From: Gemmatimonadaceae bacterium | Lineage (GTDB): Bacteria > Gemmatimonadota > Gemmatimonadetes > Gemmatimonadales > Gemmatimonadaceae | Assembly: GCA_013813605.1 (NCBI GenBank) | Contig: JACCRL010000267.1 | Location: 1-6,015, forward strand | Direction of reading: 5' to 3' | DNA: 6,015 nt | Part shown: in pieces, positions 1-6,015 of the stretch | How positions within the stretch are numbered: the stretch's first letter is position 1 | Layout: every line of letters starts with the position of its first letter | The notes under the pieces: generated by a model | The model's database searches: none | What the model was told of the DNA's origin: nothing | What the model saw: the letters and a program-made list of their open reading frames with translations, nothing else | Position numbers and translations under genes: made by a program

Positions 1-1
1 G

Positions 2-1744
2 GTGGATACCGCGCGCGACGTGCGCGGGTTTGCGGTCAAGTTCTACACCGACGAAGGCAACTGGGATCTCGTTGGAAACAACATTCCGATCTTCTTCATC
101 CAGGACGCGATGAAGTTTCCCGACCTCATCCACGCGGTGAAGCCTGAACCGCACCATGCGATGCCGCAGGCGGCGTCGGCGCACGACACGTTCTGGGATT
201 TCATCTCGCTGATGCCTGAATCCACTCATATGATGATGTGGGCGATGTCGGATCGCGGCATTCCGCGCAGCTATCGCATGATGCAGGGGTTTGGCGTACA
301 CAGCTACCGGTTCGTGAACGAGGAGGGCGAGTCGGTATTCGTGAAGTTCCATTGGAATCCGAAGCAGGGCACCCATTCGATGGTCTGGGACGAGGCGGCG
401 AAGATTCAGGGCGCGGATGCCGACTTCCACCGCCGAGATCTGTGGGAAGCGATCGAGGCCGGTGAATTCCCCGAGTGGGAGTTGGGTCTCCAGATCTTCA
501 CGCAGGAGCAGGGCGAGAAGTTCACCTTCGACATCCTCGACGCGACGAAGATCATTCCCGAGGAGCTGGTGCCGGTGACTCCGGTTGGTCGCATGGTGCT
601 GAACAGGAATCCCGACAACTTCTTCGCCGAGACGGAGCAGGTGGCGTTCTGCACGGCGCACGTGGTGCCGGGGATTGATTTCTCCAACGACCCGCTGCTC
701 GCCGGGCGGATTCATTCATATGTGGACACCCAGATCTCGCGTCTGGGCGGCCCGAACTTCCACGAGATCCCGATCAACGCGCCGGTAGCGGAGGTGCACA
801 ACAACCAGCGTGACGGCATGCACCGCCAGGCGATCCATCGCGGGCGCGTGAACTACGAGCCCAACTCACTCGGCGGCGGTTGTCCGTTCCAGGCTGGTGC
901 AAAGGGATTCGTGTCGTTCCCGGAGCCGATCGCGGAGGACAAGCTGCGCGGCAAGCCGGAGAAGTTCGCCGACCACTACACGCAGGCGACGCTGTTCTAC
1001 AACAGCCAGACCGATTGGGAGAAGGCGCACATCGTTGGCGCGTTCCGGTTCGAGCTGAGCAAGCTCACGGTGCCGGCGATTCGCACGCGCATGCTCTCAT
1101 CGTTGCGCAATGTGAATGAGGACTTGGCAGCGCAGGTGGCGGAGGGACTGGGTATGGATCTGCCCGAAGCAATGCCAAGAGTGTTGCCGAGGCCGCCGAA
1201 GCCGGAGGTAAAGGTGTCGCCGGCACTGTCGTTGACGGCGCGGCCGGGCGAGGCCGGAGTGCGCACGCGGAAGGTGGCGATACTCGTCGCCAACGGAGTT
1301 GAGGGCAAGTCGCTCAAGGCGCTGCACGCGGCGTTGACGGCTGCGGGGGCGGTGCCGCGTTTCGTTGCCCCGCGGCTTGGCACGTATTCGACGACGAACG
1401 GTGGCAGGATCGAAGCGGATGCATCGATGGAGAACTCGCCGCCTGTGCTGTTCGACGCGCTGATCCTACCTGATGGCGAGACTGGTCTGGGCGCACTCGA
1501 GGCGGATGGTCACACGATGGAGTTCGTGACCAACCAATACCGTCACGGCAAAACGATCCTCGCGCTCGGCGCGTCGGGCGGATTGCTGGAGAGCGCGGGC
1601 ATCTCGCCGTCGCTGCCGGGTGGCGTGATTGACGGAGGGGTGCTGTTGATGGACCCCGATGGCAAGAACGTCGCGCAGAAATTCATTGCGGCCGTAGCGA
1701 AGCATAAGCATCCGGAGCGGGAGACCGATCCGCCGGCGGTGTAG
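2..1744 (+). CDS. katE: Large-subunit catalase (HPII/KatE type), 5'-truncated by the window edge
   Basis: Haem catalase that converts hydrogen peroxide to water and oxygen, probably in the cytoplasm. The 580 visible codons start inside the protein: the first codon, GTG, is an internal Val just before [15 protein letters not shown], and the distal catalytic His lies upstream. By my alignment from memory to E. coli HPII (753 aa), visible residue n equals HPII n+175. The catalytic Asn is N26 in LVGNNIP, and the proximal haem ligand is Y240 in the RxxxY motif RIHSY, followed by [14 protein letters not shown]. The C-terminal domain, about residues 423-566, has the flavodoxin/DJ-1-like fold region typical of large catalases. 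The Cys expected at its nucleophile position is absent (ILALGASGG), as in HPII. HPII His392, which crosslinks to the haem Tyr, is Cys here (C217). The reading frame is intact to TAG. The DUF188 gene follows after 27 nt. Recognition is very secure; only the N-terminus is missing. Confidence 0.96.
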   Translation: MDTARDVRGFAVKFYTDEGNWDLVGNNIPIFFIQDAMKFPDLIHAVKPEPHHAMPQAASAHDTFWDFISLMPESTHMMMWAMSDRGIPRSYRMMQGFGVHSYRFVNEEGESVFVKFHWNPKQGTHSMVWDEAAKIQGADADFHRRDLWEAIEAGEFPEWELGLQIFTQEQGEKFTFDILDATKIIPEELVPVTPVGRMVLNRNPDNFFAETEQVAFCTAHVVPGIDFSNDPLLAGRIHSYVDTQISRLGGPNFHEIPINAPVAEVHNNQRDGMHRQAIHRGRVNYEPNSLGGGCPFQAGAKGFVSFPEPIAEDKLRGKPEKFADHYTQATLFYNSQTDWEKAHIVGAFRFELSKLTVPAIRTRMLSSLRNVNEDLAAQVAEGLGMDLPEAMPRVLPRPPKPEVKVSPALSLTARPGEAGVRTRKVAILVANGVEGKSLKALHAALTAAGAVPRFVAPRLGTYSTTNGGRIEADASMENSPPVLFDALILPDGETGLGALEADGHTMEFVTNQYRHGKTILALGASGGLLESAGISPSLPGGVIDGGVLLMDPDGKNVAQKFIAAVAKHKHPERETDPPAV

Positions 1745-1771
1745 CTGGCAACGCAGCTCGCGAGTGCCGCC

Positions 1772-2239
1772 ATGGCGATGACGTTATGGATTGATGCTGA
1801 CGCGGCGCCGCGAGAGGTGAAGGAGATCTGCTATCGGGCGTCAGAGCGGCTGAAGCTTGCGACGATTCTTGTCGCAAACCAGCGACTGCAGTTACCGCCG
1901 GGTTACTCGCATCTCTCGGCGGTGCGGGTCGATGGCGGACCGGATGTTGCCGATCTCTACATCGCGGAGCACGCGACCGCTGGTGATGTGGCTGTTACGC
2001 AGGACATTCCGTTGGCAGCGCTGCTGGTGCCCAAGCACGTCGTCGTGATCGACCCGCGTGGTGACGAGTACACGCCCGAGAGTATCGGCGAGCGGCTGTC
2101 GGTGCGGAATTTTATGGATACGCTCCGCGGGCAAGGGGTCGAGACCGGCGGACATAACGTATACGGGGCCCGCGAGAAGCAGGCATTCGCAAACGCGCTT
2201 GATCGCGCGCTTACGCGCGGCGCGCGGATTGGCTCATAA
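1772..2239 (+). CDS. YaiI/YqxD family (DUF188, UPF0178) PIN-like protein
   Basis: Complete 155-aa protein matching the YaiI/YqxD family along its whole length, which is the usual family length. Visible signatures are LWIDADAAP near the N-terminus, the LVAN segment at 33-36, DVAD at 58-61, GDVAVTQDIPLAA at 71-83, DPRGDEYT at 94-101, RNFMDTLR at 112-119, TGG at 125-127 and KQAFANALD at 136-144. The family is related to PIN-domain nucleases, and the Asp residues at 8, 10, 58, 61 and 78 could form an acidic metal site. No biological role is established that I can name. The family motif DADACP reads DADAAP here, so Cys12 is Ala. Start choice is open: ATG 1772 and ATG 1778 are in frame, and the second gives the more usual short lead MTLWIDAD. 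Neither has a clear Shine-Dalgarno. Proximity to the catalase gene suggests read-through transcription, not a shared pathway. Confidence 0.93.
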   Translation: MAMTLWIDADAAPREVKEICYRASERLKLATILVANQRLQLPPGYSHLSAVRVDGGPDVADLYIAEHATAGDVAVTQDIPLAALLVPKHVVVIDPRGDEYTPESIGERLSVRNFMDTLRGQGVETGGHNVYGAREKQAFANALDRALTRGARIGS

Positions 2240-2279
2240 CCTCGGCTCCTGACCGGCCGATCCTTCTCGCGGGCGCCGA

Positions 2280-2288
2280 TGGTATCAT
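2280..2288 (+). promoter_or_regulatory. Candidate extended -10 promoter for the glutamine synthetase gene
   Basis: In the 89-nt gap before the glutamine synthetase gene, TGG at 2280-2282 is followed directly by TATCAT at 2283-2288. This matches the extended -10 pattern TGnTATAAT with one mismatch. There is no convincing -35 hexamer 16-18 nt upstream (ATCCTT at 2260-2265 is poor), which extended -10 promoters can tolerate. A start near 2295 would give a leader of about 35 nt. The site lies in an otherwise GC-rich spacer, so the AT-rich patch stands out. Prediction from sequence only. Confidence 0.4.
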
Positions 2289-2328
2289 ATTTCAGCAGGA
2301 ATAGCCGGACACTTCCCCGCCCGACCAA

Positions 2329-4551
2329 ATGACAGCTTCTCTGAACTCCCGCAAAGCCGTTCTCGCCGCCATCGCTTCCAAGCCGATCCGCATTCCAGCC
2401 GGGCTGAGCGCCGACGGCGTCCCGCTTCCCATCTCCGAGTACTTTGGCATCAACACCCTGGGCGTCCGGCAGATGAAGGAGAAGCTGCCGATCCCCGTCT
2501 ACCACAGCCTCTCCGCCGCGATCCGCCAAGGAAAGAAGCTCGACGTCTCCGTCGCACCCGCCATCGCCAAGGTCATCAAGGAATGGGCGATCTCCCGCGG
2601 CGTCACTCACTTCACCCACTGGTTCCAGCCGCAGACGGGGCTCACCGCCGAAAAGCACGACGCCTTCTTTGCGTTCGACGAAGACAAGCTGCCGATGGAA
2701 TCGTTCACCGGCGAGCAGCTCATCCAGAGCGAGCCCGACGCGTCAAGCTTCCCCTCCGGCGGACTGCGCGCCACCTGGGAAGCGCGCGGCTACACCGCCT
2801 GGAATCCCGCCAGCCCCGTCTTCATCGTCGAATCCACCGGCGCGCGCACGCTCTGCATCCCGTCCGTCTTCATCGGCTACAACGGCGAGGCGCTCGACGA
2901 GATGACACCGCTCCTGCGCAGCTCCGACGTTCTCTCCGAGCGCGCCATCACCCTGCTCGAGCTGCTCGGCGACAAGGGCGTGGAGCGTGTCTTCACCACA
3001 CTGGGCGCCGAGCAGGAATACTTCCTCATCGATCGCACCCACTTCGCGATGCGACCCGACCTCGTCATGGGCGGCCGCACACTGATCGGCGCGCCGCCGC
3101 CGCGCGGACAGCAGCTCGAGGACCACTACTTCGGCGGCATCCCCGAGCGCATCCAGGGCTGCATCTCCGAGGTCGAGTTCGAGCTCTACAAGCTTGGCGT
3201 ACCCATCATCACCCGCCACAACGAGGTCGCGCCCTGCCAATTCGAGATGGCGCCCTACTTCGAGGAAACCGACCTCGCCGTTGACCACAACATGCTCGTG
3301 ATGGCAACGCTCAGGCGCGTCGCGCTGCGTCACGGACTCCAGGCGGTGATGCACGAGAAGCCGTTCGCCGGCATCAACGGATCCGGCAAGCACTGCAACT
3401 GGTCGATGTCGATCGCGTCCAATTCCGAGGAGCTGAACGGCCTCAACCTGCTCAAGCCGGGAAAGACTCCACACCAGAACATTCGCTTCCTCGTCTTCCT
3501 CGCGGCCATCCTGCGCGGCGTGCACAAGCACTCCGGCCTCCTCCGCGCCGGCATCGCCACCTCCGGCAATGAGCACCGCCTCGGTGCCAACGAAGCGCCG
3601 CCCGCCATCATCTCCGTCTTCATGGGCGAGATGCTCACGCGCGTCATCGAGGAAATCGTCGCCGGACGCACGTCGGGGAGCGCCGCGCAACAGATGATCA
3701 AGCTCGGCGTCGAACGCCTGCCGGAAGTCCAGCGCGACAATACCGACCGGAACCGCACTTCTCCCTTCGCGTTCACCGGCTCGAAGTTCGAGTTCCGCGC
3801 CGTCGGATCGTCAGCATCGATCGCGTTCCCTGTCTGTCTCGTCAACGTCGCAGTGGCCGACGCGATCCAGGAAATCACGGTGGAGCTGCGCGCCGAGCTG
3901 AAGAAGACAAAGAAGATTGACGACGCCGTGCTCAAGGTCGTGAAGAGATTCTTCAAGGAGAGCACGCCCGTGCGCTTCGAGGGGAACAACTATTCCGCTG
4001 AATGGGTTGTTGAAGCGGAGAAGCGAGGGCTGCCCAACCTCCGCCGCAGTCCGGAGGCGCTCAAGCAGCTCATCACCAAACAGTCCCGCTCCGCGTTCAC
4101 GAAAACCGGCGTGCTCACCAGCGCCGAGCTCGACTCGCGGTATCACGTTCGCGTCGAGCGGTACGTGAAGGACATGCTGATCGAGATGCACACCATGCGC
4201 GAGATGATCGACACGCTCGTCATCCCCGGGTCGTACGGATATCTCGCCGAGCTCTCCGAAGCTGCCGCGAACGCGCGAGCTGCACGCATAGCAGTCATTC
4301 CGCAGGTCATCACCGCCACTCAGGTGGGCGAGCTGGTGCAGGAGCTACAGGAATTCCGCGAGGACATGAGCGATGTGATCGCGCGAGCCGAGGCGCTGCA
4401 CGAGGAGGGCGCGGAGCAGGCTGAGCTTCTCACTACCGAAGGTGCGGAGACGATGGCCGAGGCGCGGAAGGTTTGCGACGCGCTCGAGGTGATGGTGGGG
4501 GACGATTACTGGCCGATTCCCAAGTACCGGGAGATGCTGTTTCCAGTTTAA
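2329..4551 (+). CDS. glnN: Glutamine synthetase type III
   Basis: Cytoplasmic enzyme that makes glutamine from glutamate, ammonium and ATP, the entry step of nitrogen assimilation. At 740 aa it has type III length, far above the roughly 450-470 aa of type I. The type III N-terminal region includes TRAIT-like markers THFTHWFQPQTGLTAEKHD at 93-111. Catalytic motifs follow in order: GAEQEYFLID (226-235, metal-binding Glu228 and Glu230), NEVAPCQFEMAP (298-309, Glu299 and Glu306), and the ATP-site signature from K344-P345 to H355 and S359. Next come GNEHRLGANEAP (413-424) and FEFRAVGSS (487-495, Glu488 and Arg490). A helical, Glu-rich tail (about 640-720) ends in WPIPKYREMLF, typical of the type III C-terminus. 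Family knowledge says type III enzymes form double-ring dodecamers. I see no type I adenylylation-site motif. ATG 2329 fits the family N-terminus, although no Shine-Dalgarno is adjacent. It stands alone: no PII, amt or ntr gene is visible nearby. Confidence 0.96.
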   Translation: MTASLNSRKAVLAAIASKPIRIPAGLSADGVPLPISEYFGINTLGVRQMKEKLPIPVYHSLSAAIRQGKKLDVSVAPAIAKVIKEWAISRGVTHFTHWFQPQTGLTAEKHDAFFAFDEDKLPMESFTGEQLIQSEPDASSFPSGGLRATWEARGYTAWNPASPVFIVESTGARTLCIPSVFIGYNGEALDEMTPLLRSSDVLSERAITLLELLGDKGVERVFTTLGAEQEYFLIDRTHFAMRPDLVMGGRTLIGAPPPRGQQLEDHYFGGIPERIQGCISEVEFELYKLGVPIITRHNEVAPCQFEMAPYFEETDLAVDHNMLVMATLRRVALRHGLQAVMHEKPFAGINGSGKHCNWSMSIASNSEELNGLNLLKPGKTPHQNIRFLVFLAAILRGVHKHSGLLRAGIATSGNEHRLGANEAPPAIISVFMGEMLTRVIEEIVAGRTSGSAAQQMIKLGVERLPEVQRDNTDRNRTSPFAFTGSKFEFRAVGSSASIAFPVCLVNVAVADAIQEITVELRAELKKTKKIDDAVLKVVKRFFKESTPVRFEGNNYSAEWVVEAEKRGLPNLRRSPEALKQLITKQSRSAFTKTGVLTSAELDSRYHVRVERYVKDMLIEMHTMREMIDTLVIPGSYGYLAELSEAAANARAARIAVIPQVITATQVGELVQELQEFREDMSDVIARAEALHEEGAEQAELLTTEGAETMAEARKVCDALEVMVGDDYWPIPKYREMLFPV

Positions 4552-4799
4552 GGGCAACGGCAACTGAACATGAGGTTAGCTGGTAGCATCAAGCTGCCGG
4601 CTTACAGCTTCACTACAATCGGGATGTCGCTCGACCAAAGTCGGGGCACGGGCACTGCTCTTCCCCGACCCGAGCTTGTAACGTCCCGACATCGTGCAGC
4701 TTCATAACTGTCTGCTTCAAGCTGCCCGCTGACCTCACGTTCTGTTGTAGTTACGGCGGGTGGACTGCACACCGAGTGGCACCAATGTAATTTGAGCGC
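4552..4799. other. Non-coding spacer with nested inverted repeats and alternative pairings
   Basis: This 248-nt gap between the glutamine synthetase and zinc-ribbon genes has no credible ORF but much pairing potential. Hairpin A joins 4591-4596 (AAGCTG) to 4605-4610 (CAGCTT) with an 8-nt loop. A central nested arm joins 4623-4629 to 4687-4693, 4630-4633 to 4671-4674, and 4640-4646 (GTCGGGG) to 4663-4669 (CCCCGAC). Hairpin B joins 4696-4702 (GCAGCTT) to 4719-4725 (AAGCTGC). A 10-base direct repeat, TCAAGCTGCC, occurs at 4589-4598 and 4717-4726. GCAGCTT at 4696-4702 can therefore pair with either copy, and pairing with the upstream copy would close a helix around the whole central arm. A further pairing joins 4725-4729 (CCCGC) to 4756-4760 (GCGGG). 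It could be a structured leader, a small RNA, a dispersed palindromic repeat or simply GC-rich coincidence. I recognise no known RNA family. Confidence 0.4.
4786..4793 (+). promoter_or_regulatory. Candidate -10 element for the zinc-ribbon gene, possibly leaderless
   Basis: TGTAAT (4786-4791, five of six bases of TATAAT) overlaps TAATTT (4788-4793, TAnnnT pattern). The ATG at 4800 lies only 6-8 nt downstream. If this is a real -10 box, transcription would start at or within a base or two of the start codon. That agrees with the absence of a Shine-Dalgarno before 4800: the only purine run, GAG at 4794-4796, is too close to the ATG to serve. No good -35 hexamer is visible. An upstream promoter reading through the structured spacer is the alternative. 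Confidence 0.35.
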
Positions 4800-5639
4800 A
4801 TGACGGCCCCAACCAACACCGATTCTATAGTATGCCCCGGCTGCGGAGCTTCCGCGTCGGGGCGTTTCTGCGCCACCTGCGGCGCCACGCTCACCGGCAC
4901 TAAGTGCTCATCGTGCTCCGCTGACCTCTCACCCGGCGCAAAGTTCTGTCACCGCTGCGGAACGGGAGTCGGACCCGGTGCCATGGTGCCATTGATGCGC
5001 GACAGGAAAACGAACATCCTGCCGTGGAGCGTTGCCGGCCTCGCGTTCCTCGCGCTCTTCGCGATGGCGGCGGGCAAGAACTTCAACCGCAGTCGAGGCG
5101 CGACTCTCGACGCACCGCAGAATGCGCTGCCGCAGGCAGGTCTCGACGACCGCGGACCGGCGATGGGTGCTCAACAGCCAGGCATGACGCGCGCACCCGA
5201 CATCTCGAGCCTCTCCCCGCAGGAGCGCGCCGACCGGCTGTTTAACCGCGTGATGCTCCTCGCCAGCCAGGGCAAGACCGACAGCGTCCAGTTCTTCGCG
5301 CCGATGGCGCTCACCGCGTACCAGATGCTCGCGCCCCTCAACGCCGACCAGCGCTACGACATGGGCCGCATCGGCGAGGTCGTCGGCGCACTTCAGCTCG
5401 CGAAAGCACAATCCGACTCCATCCTCCGCTCCGACCCCAACCACCTGCTCGGCCTCATACTCGGCGCCCGCGCCGCGACACTCTCGGGAGATTCCACGGC
5501 GGTACGGAGTTACGAGCGCCGCCTCCTCGCGGCCGAGAAATCGGAGCCCGTCGCCAAGCGCGAAGAGTACAAGCGCCACGAGGACGACATCGTCAACGCC
5601 TTCACGCTGGCGAGGCGCAGGAGCGGGGCAAAGCCATGA
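4800..5639 (+). CDS. Double zinc-ribbon, single-pass membrane protein with TPR-like C-terminal region
   Basis: Complete 279-aa protein of unknown function. The N-terminus has two CxxC...CxxC zinc ribbons: C12/C15 with C24/C27, and C36/C39 with C50/C53. A basic stretch, RDRK (67-70), precedes one hydrophobic segment at about 73-91 ([20 protein letters not shown]). A Gly/Pro/Gln-rich linker (about 100-135) leads to a helical region from 140 to about 250 that resembles two or three degenerate TPR-like hairpins, with [20 protein letters not shown] at 212-231 as the clearest. The basic residues before the membrane segment favour cytoplasmic ribbons and an external C-terminal region, but KNFNRSR just after it weakens that call. 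The layout suggests a scaffold or sensor, not an enzyme. The last 4 nt overlap the start of the MqnD-like gene, so the two are probably co-translated. ATG 4800 is chosen because it places the first ribbon directly after a short lead. Confidence 0.85.
   Translation: MTAPTNTDSIVCPGCGASASGRFCATCGATLTGTKCSSCSADLSPGAKFCHRCGTGVGPGAMVPLMRDRKTNILPWSVAGLAFLALFAMAAGKNFNRSRGATLDAPQNALPQAGLDDRGPAMGAQQPGMTRAPDISSLSPQERADRLFNRVMLLASQGKTDSVQFFAPMALTAYQMLAPLNADQRYDMGRIGEVVGALQLAKAQSDSILRSDPNHLLGLILGARAATLSGDSTAVRSYERRLLAAEKSEPVAKREEYKRHEDDIVNAFTLARRRSGAKP
5619..5623 (+). promoter_or_regulatory. Possible Shine-Dalgarno for the MqnD-like gene
   Basis: AGGAG lies inside the end of the zinc-ribbon gene, 12 nt before ATG 5636, which is slightly long for ideal spacing. 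A GGGG run at 5625-5628 lies nearer. Together with the ATGA overlap this supports ATG 5636 as the start and translational coupling to the upstream gene. Confidence 0.35.
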
Positions 5640-6015
5640 CCGCCCCGACGACGATCCGTCTCGCGCACAGCCCCGACTCCGACGACGCCTTCATGTTCTA
5701 CGCGCTCGCCGACGGGAAGATCGACACCGGGGGCATTACGTACGTCCACGAGCTGCAGGACATCGAGACGCTCAACCAGCGCGCGATGCGCGGCGAGCTC
5801 GACGTCACCGCCGTCTCGATCCACGCTTACGCTTACCTCTCCGACACCTACGCGCTCCTCCCGCACGGCGCATCGATGGGCGATGGCTACGGCCCGCGCC
5901 TCGTCGCGACAAAGCCGATGAAGCGCGATGACATACGCGGCAAGTTCATCGCCATTCCCGGACTGATGACGAGCGCGTACCTCGCGCTCCGCCTCTACCA
6001 GGCGGACTTCATCCC
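5636..6015 (+). CDS. MqnA/MqnD-family protein (1,4-dihydroxy-6-naphthoate synthase-like), 3'-truncated by the window edge
   Basis: The first 126 codons are present and open to the end of the window. The protein has the periplasmic-binding-protein-like fold region of the MqnA/MqnD family. Landmarks are [20 protein letters not shown] (8-27), GKIDTGG (27-33), [20 protein letters not shown] (39-58), VSIHAYAYL (60-68), the [10 protein letters not shown] segment (82-91) and [15 protein letters not shown] (107-121). In MqnD enzymes these blocks build the substrate pocket for cyclic de-hypoxanthine futalosine in the futalosine route to menaquinone. The catalytic His of that enzyme would lie beyond the window. 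Two blocks differ from the Thermus MqnD I remember: SPDSDDA where it has SPCPNDT, and LMTSAY where it has RHTTAY. This may therefore be a related subfamily of uncertain substrate. There is no signal peptide, so a cytoplasmic location is likely. Family assignment is secure; MqnD activity is not (about 0.5). Confidence 0.88.
   Translation, partial: MTAPTTIRLAHSPDSDDAFMFYALADGKIDTGGITYVHELQDIETLNQRAMRGELDVTAVSIHAYAYLSDTYALLPHGASMGDGYGPRLVATKPMKRDDIRGKFIAIPGLMTSAYLALRLYQADFI

Noticed and set aside
2242..2260. TCGGC/GCCGA inverted repeat after the DUF188 gene as a terminator
   Set aside because: Only five base pairs, no T-tract downstream, and such short matches are expected by chance at this GC content.
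1957..2658. Minus-strand open frame (233 aa) across the DUF188-glutamine synthetase gap
   Set aside because: It covers the coding parts of two clear + strand genes plus the promoter region, and its translation shows no family motif.
2583..3284. Plus-strand alternate frame (233 aa) within glutamine synthetase
   Set aside because: The translation is Arg/His/Ala-rich, the typical +1 shadow of a GC-rich gene, and all glutamine synthetase motifs lie in the other frame.
2743..3690. Long minus-strand open frame (315 aa) opposite glutamine synthetase
   Set aside because: It lies opposite a highly conserved gene and its translation is low-complexity, rich in Glu, Val, Ala and Asp, as expected from the complement of C-ending codons in GC-rich DNA. 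No domain is recognisable.
4591..4610. Hairpin A as a Rho-independent terminator for glutamine synthetase
   Set aside because: The 6-bp stem is followed by CACTACAATC, not a T-run, so it lacks the second half of an intrinsic terminator.
4585..4730. Integron attC site or IS end in the structured spacer
   Set aside because: No GTTRRRY/RYYYAAC core pair, integrase, transposase or target-site duplication is visible.
1..6015. CRISPR array, tRNA, rRNA, prophage or defence system
   Set aside because: No regularly spaced repeats, cloverleaf, rRNA-like sequence or mobile or defence gene was seen on either strand.

Overview
The window is high-GC bacterial DNA with five protein-coding genes, all on the + strand. 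Both ends cut through a gene. The organism is most plausibly from Gemmatimonadota or a related environmental phylum. The hints are a type III glutamine synthetase, an MqnD-type protein of the futalosine menaquinone group, and a zinc-ribbon/membrane/TPR-like protein of a style I associate with Gemmatimonadota. The starts also lack clear Shine-Dalgarno sequences. This assignment is an inference (about 0.6) because no rRNA or other phylogenetic marker is present.

Layout. Positions 2-1744 hold the 3' three quarters of a large-subunit (HPII/KatE-type) catalase gene; the N-terminal part lies upstream. After 27 nt comes a complete YaiI/YqxD (DUF188) PIN-like gene (1772-2239), probably co-transcribed with the catalase. 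An 89-nt gap with a good extended -10 promoter candidate precedes a complete type III glutamine synthetase gene (2329-4551). A 248-nt non-coding stretch (4552-4799) follows. It contains several inverted repeats, including a 7-base segment that can pair with either of two identical partners. It ends in an AT-rich -10-like element so close to the next start that the transcript may be leaderless. The last pair is a zinc-ribbon membrane protein (4800-5639) and an MqnA/MqnD-family gene (5636-6015, running off the end). They overlap by 4 nt (ATGA) and are probably translationally coupled.

How the genes fit together. I see no single pathway. The catalase removes peroxide, glutamine synthetase assimilates ammonium, and the MqnD-like protein may serve menaquinone biosynthesis or a related binding role. 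The DUF188 and zinc-ribbon proteins have no established job. The window reads as ordinary chromosomal housekeeping sequence with no mobile element, CRISPR array, defence island or RNA gene of a known family. The points most worth a second look are the structured 4552-4799 spacer, the possible leaderless start at 4800, the divergent first loop of the MqnD-like protein, and two substitutions at family signature positions (Cys for His in the catalase, Ala for Cys in the DUF188 protein).
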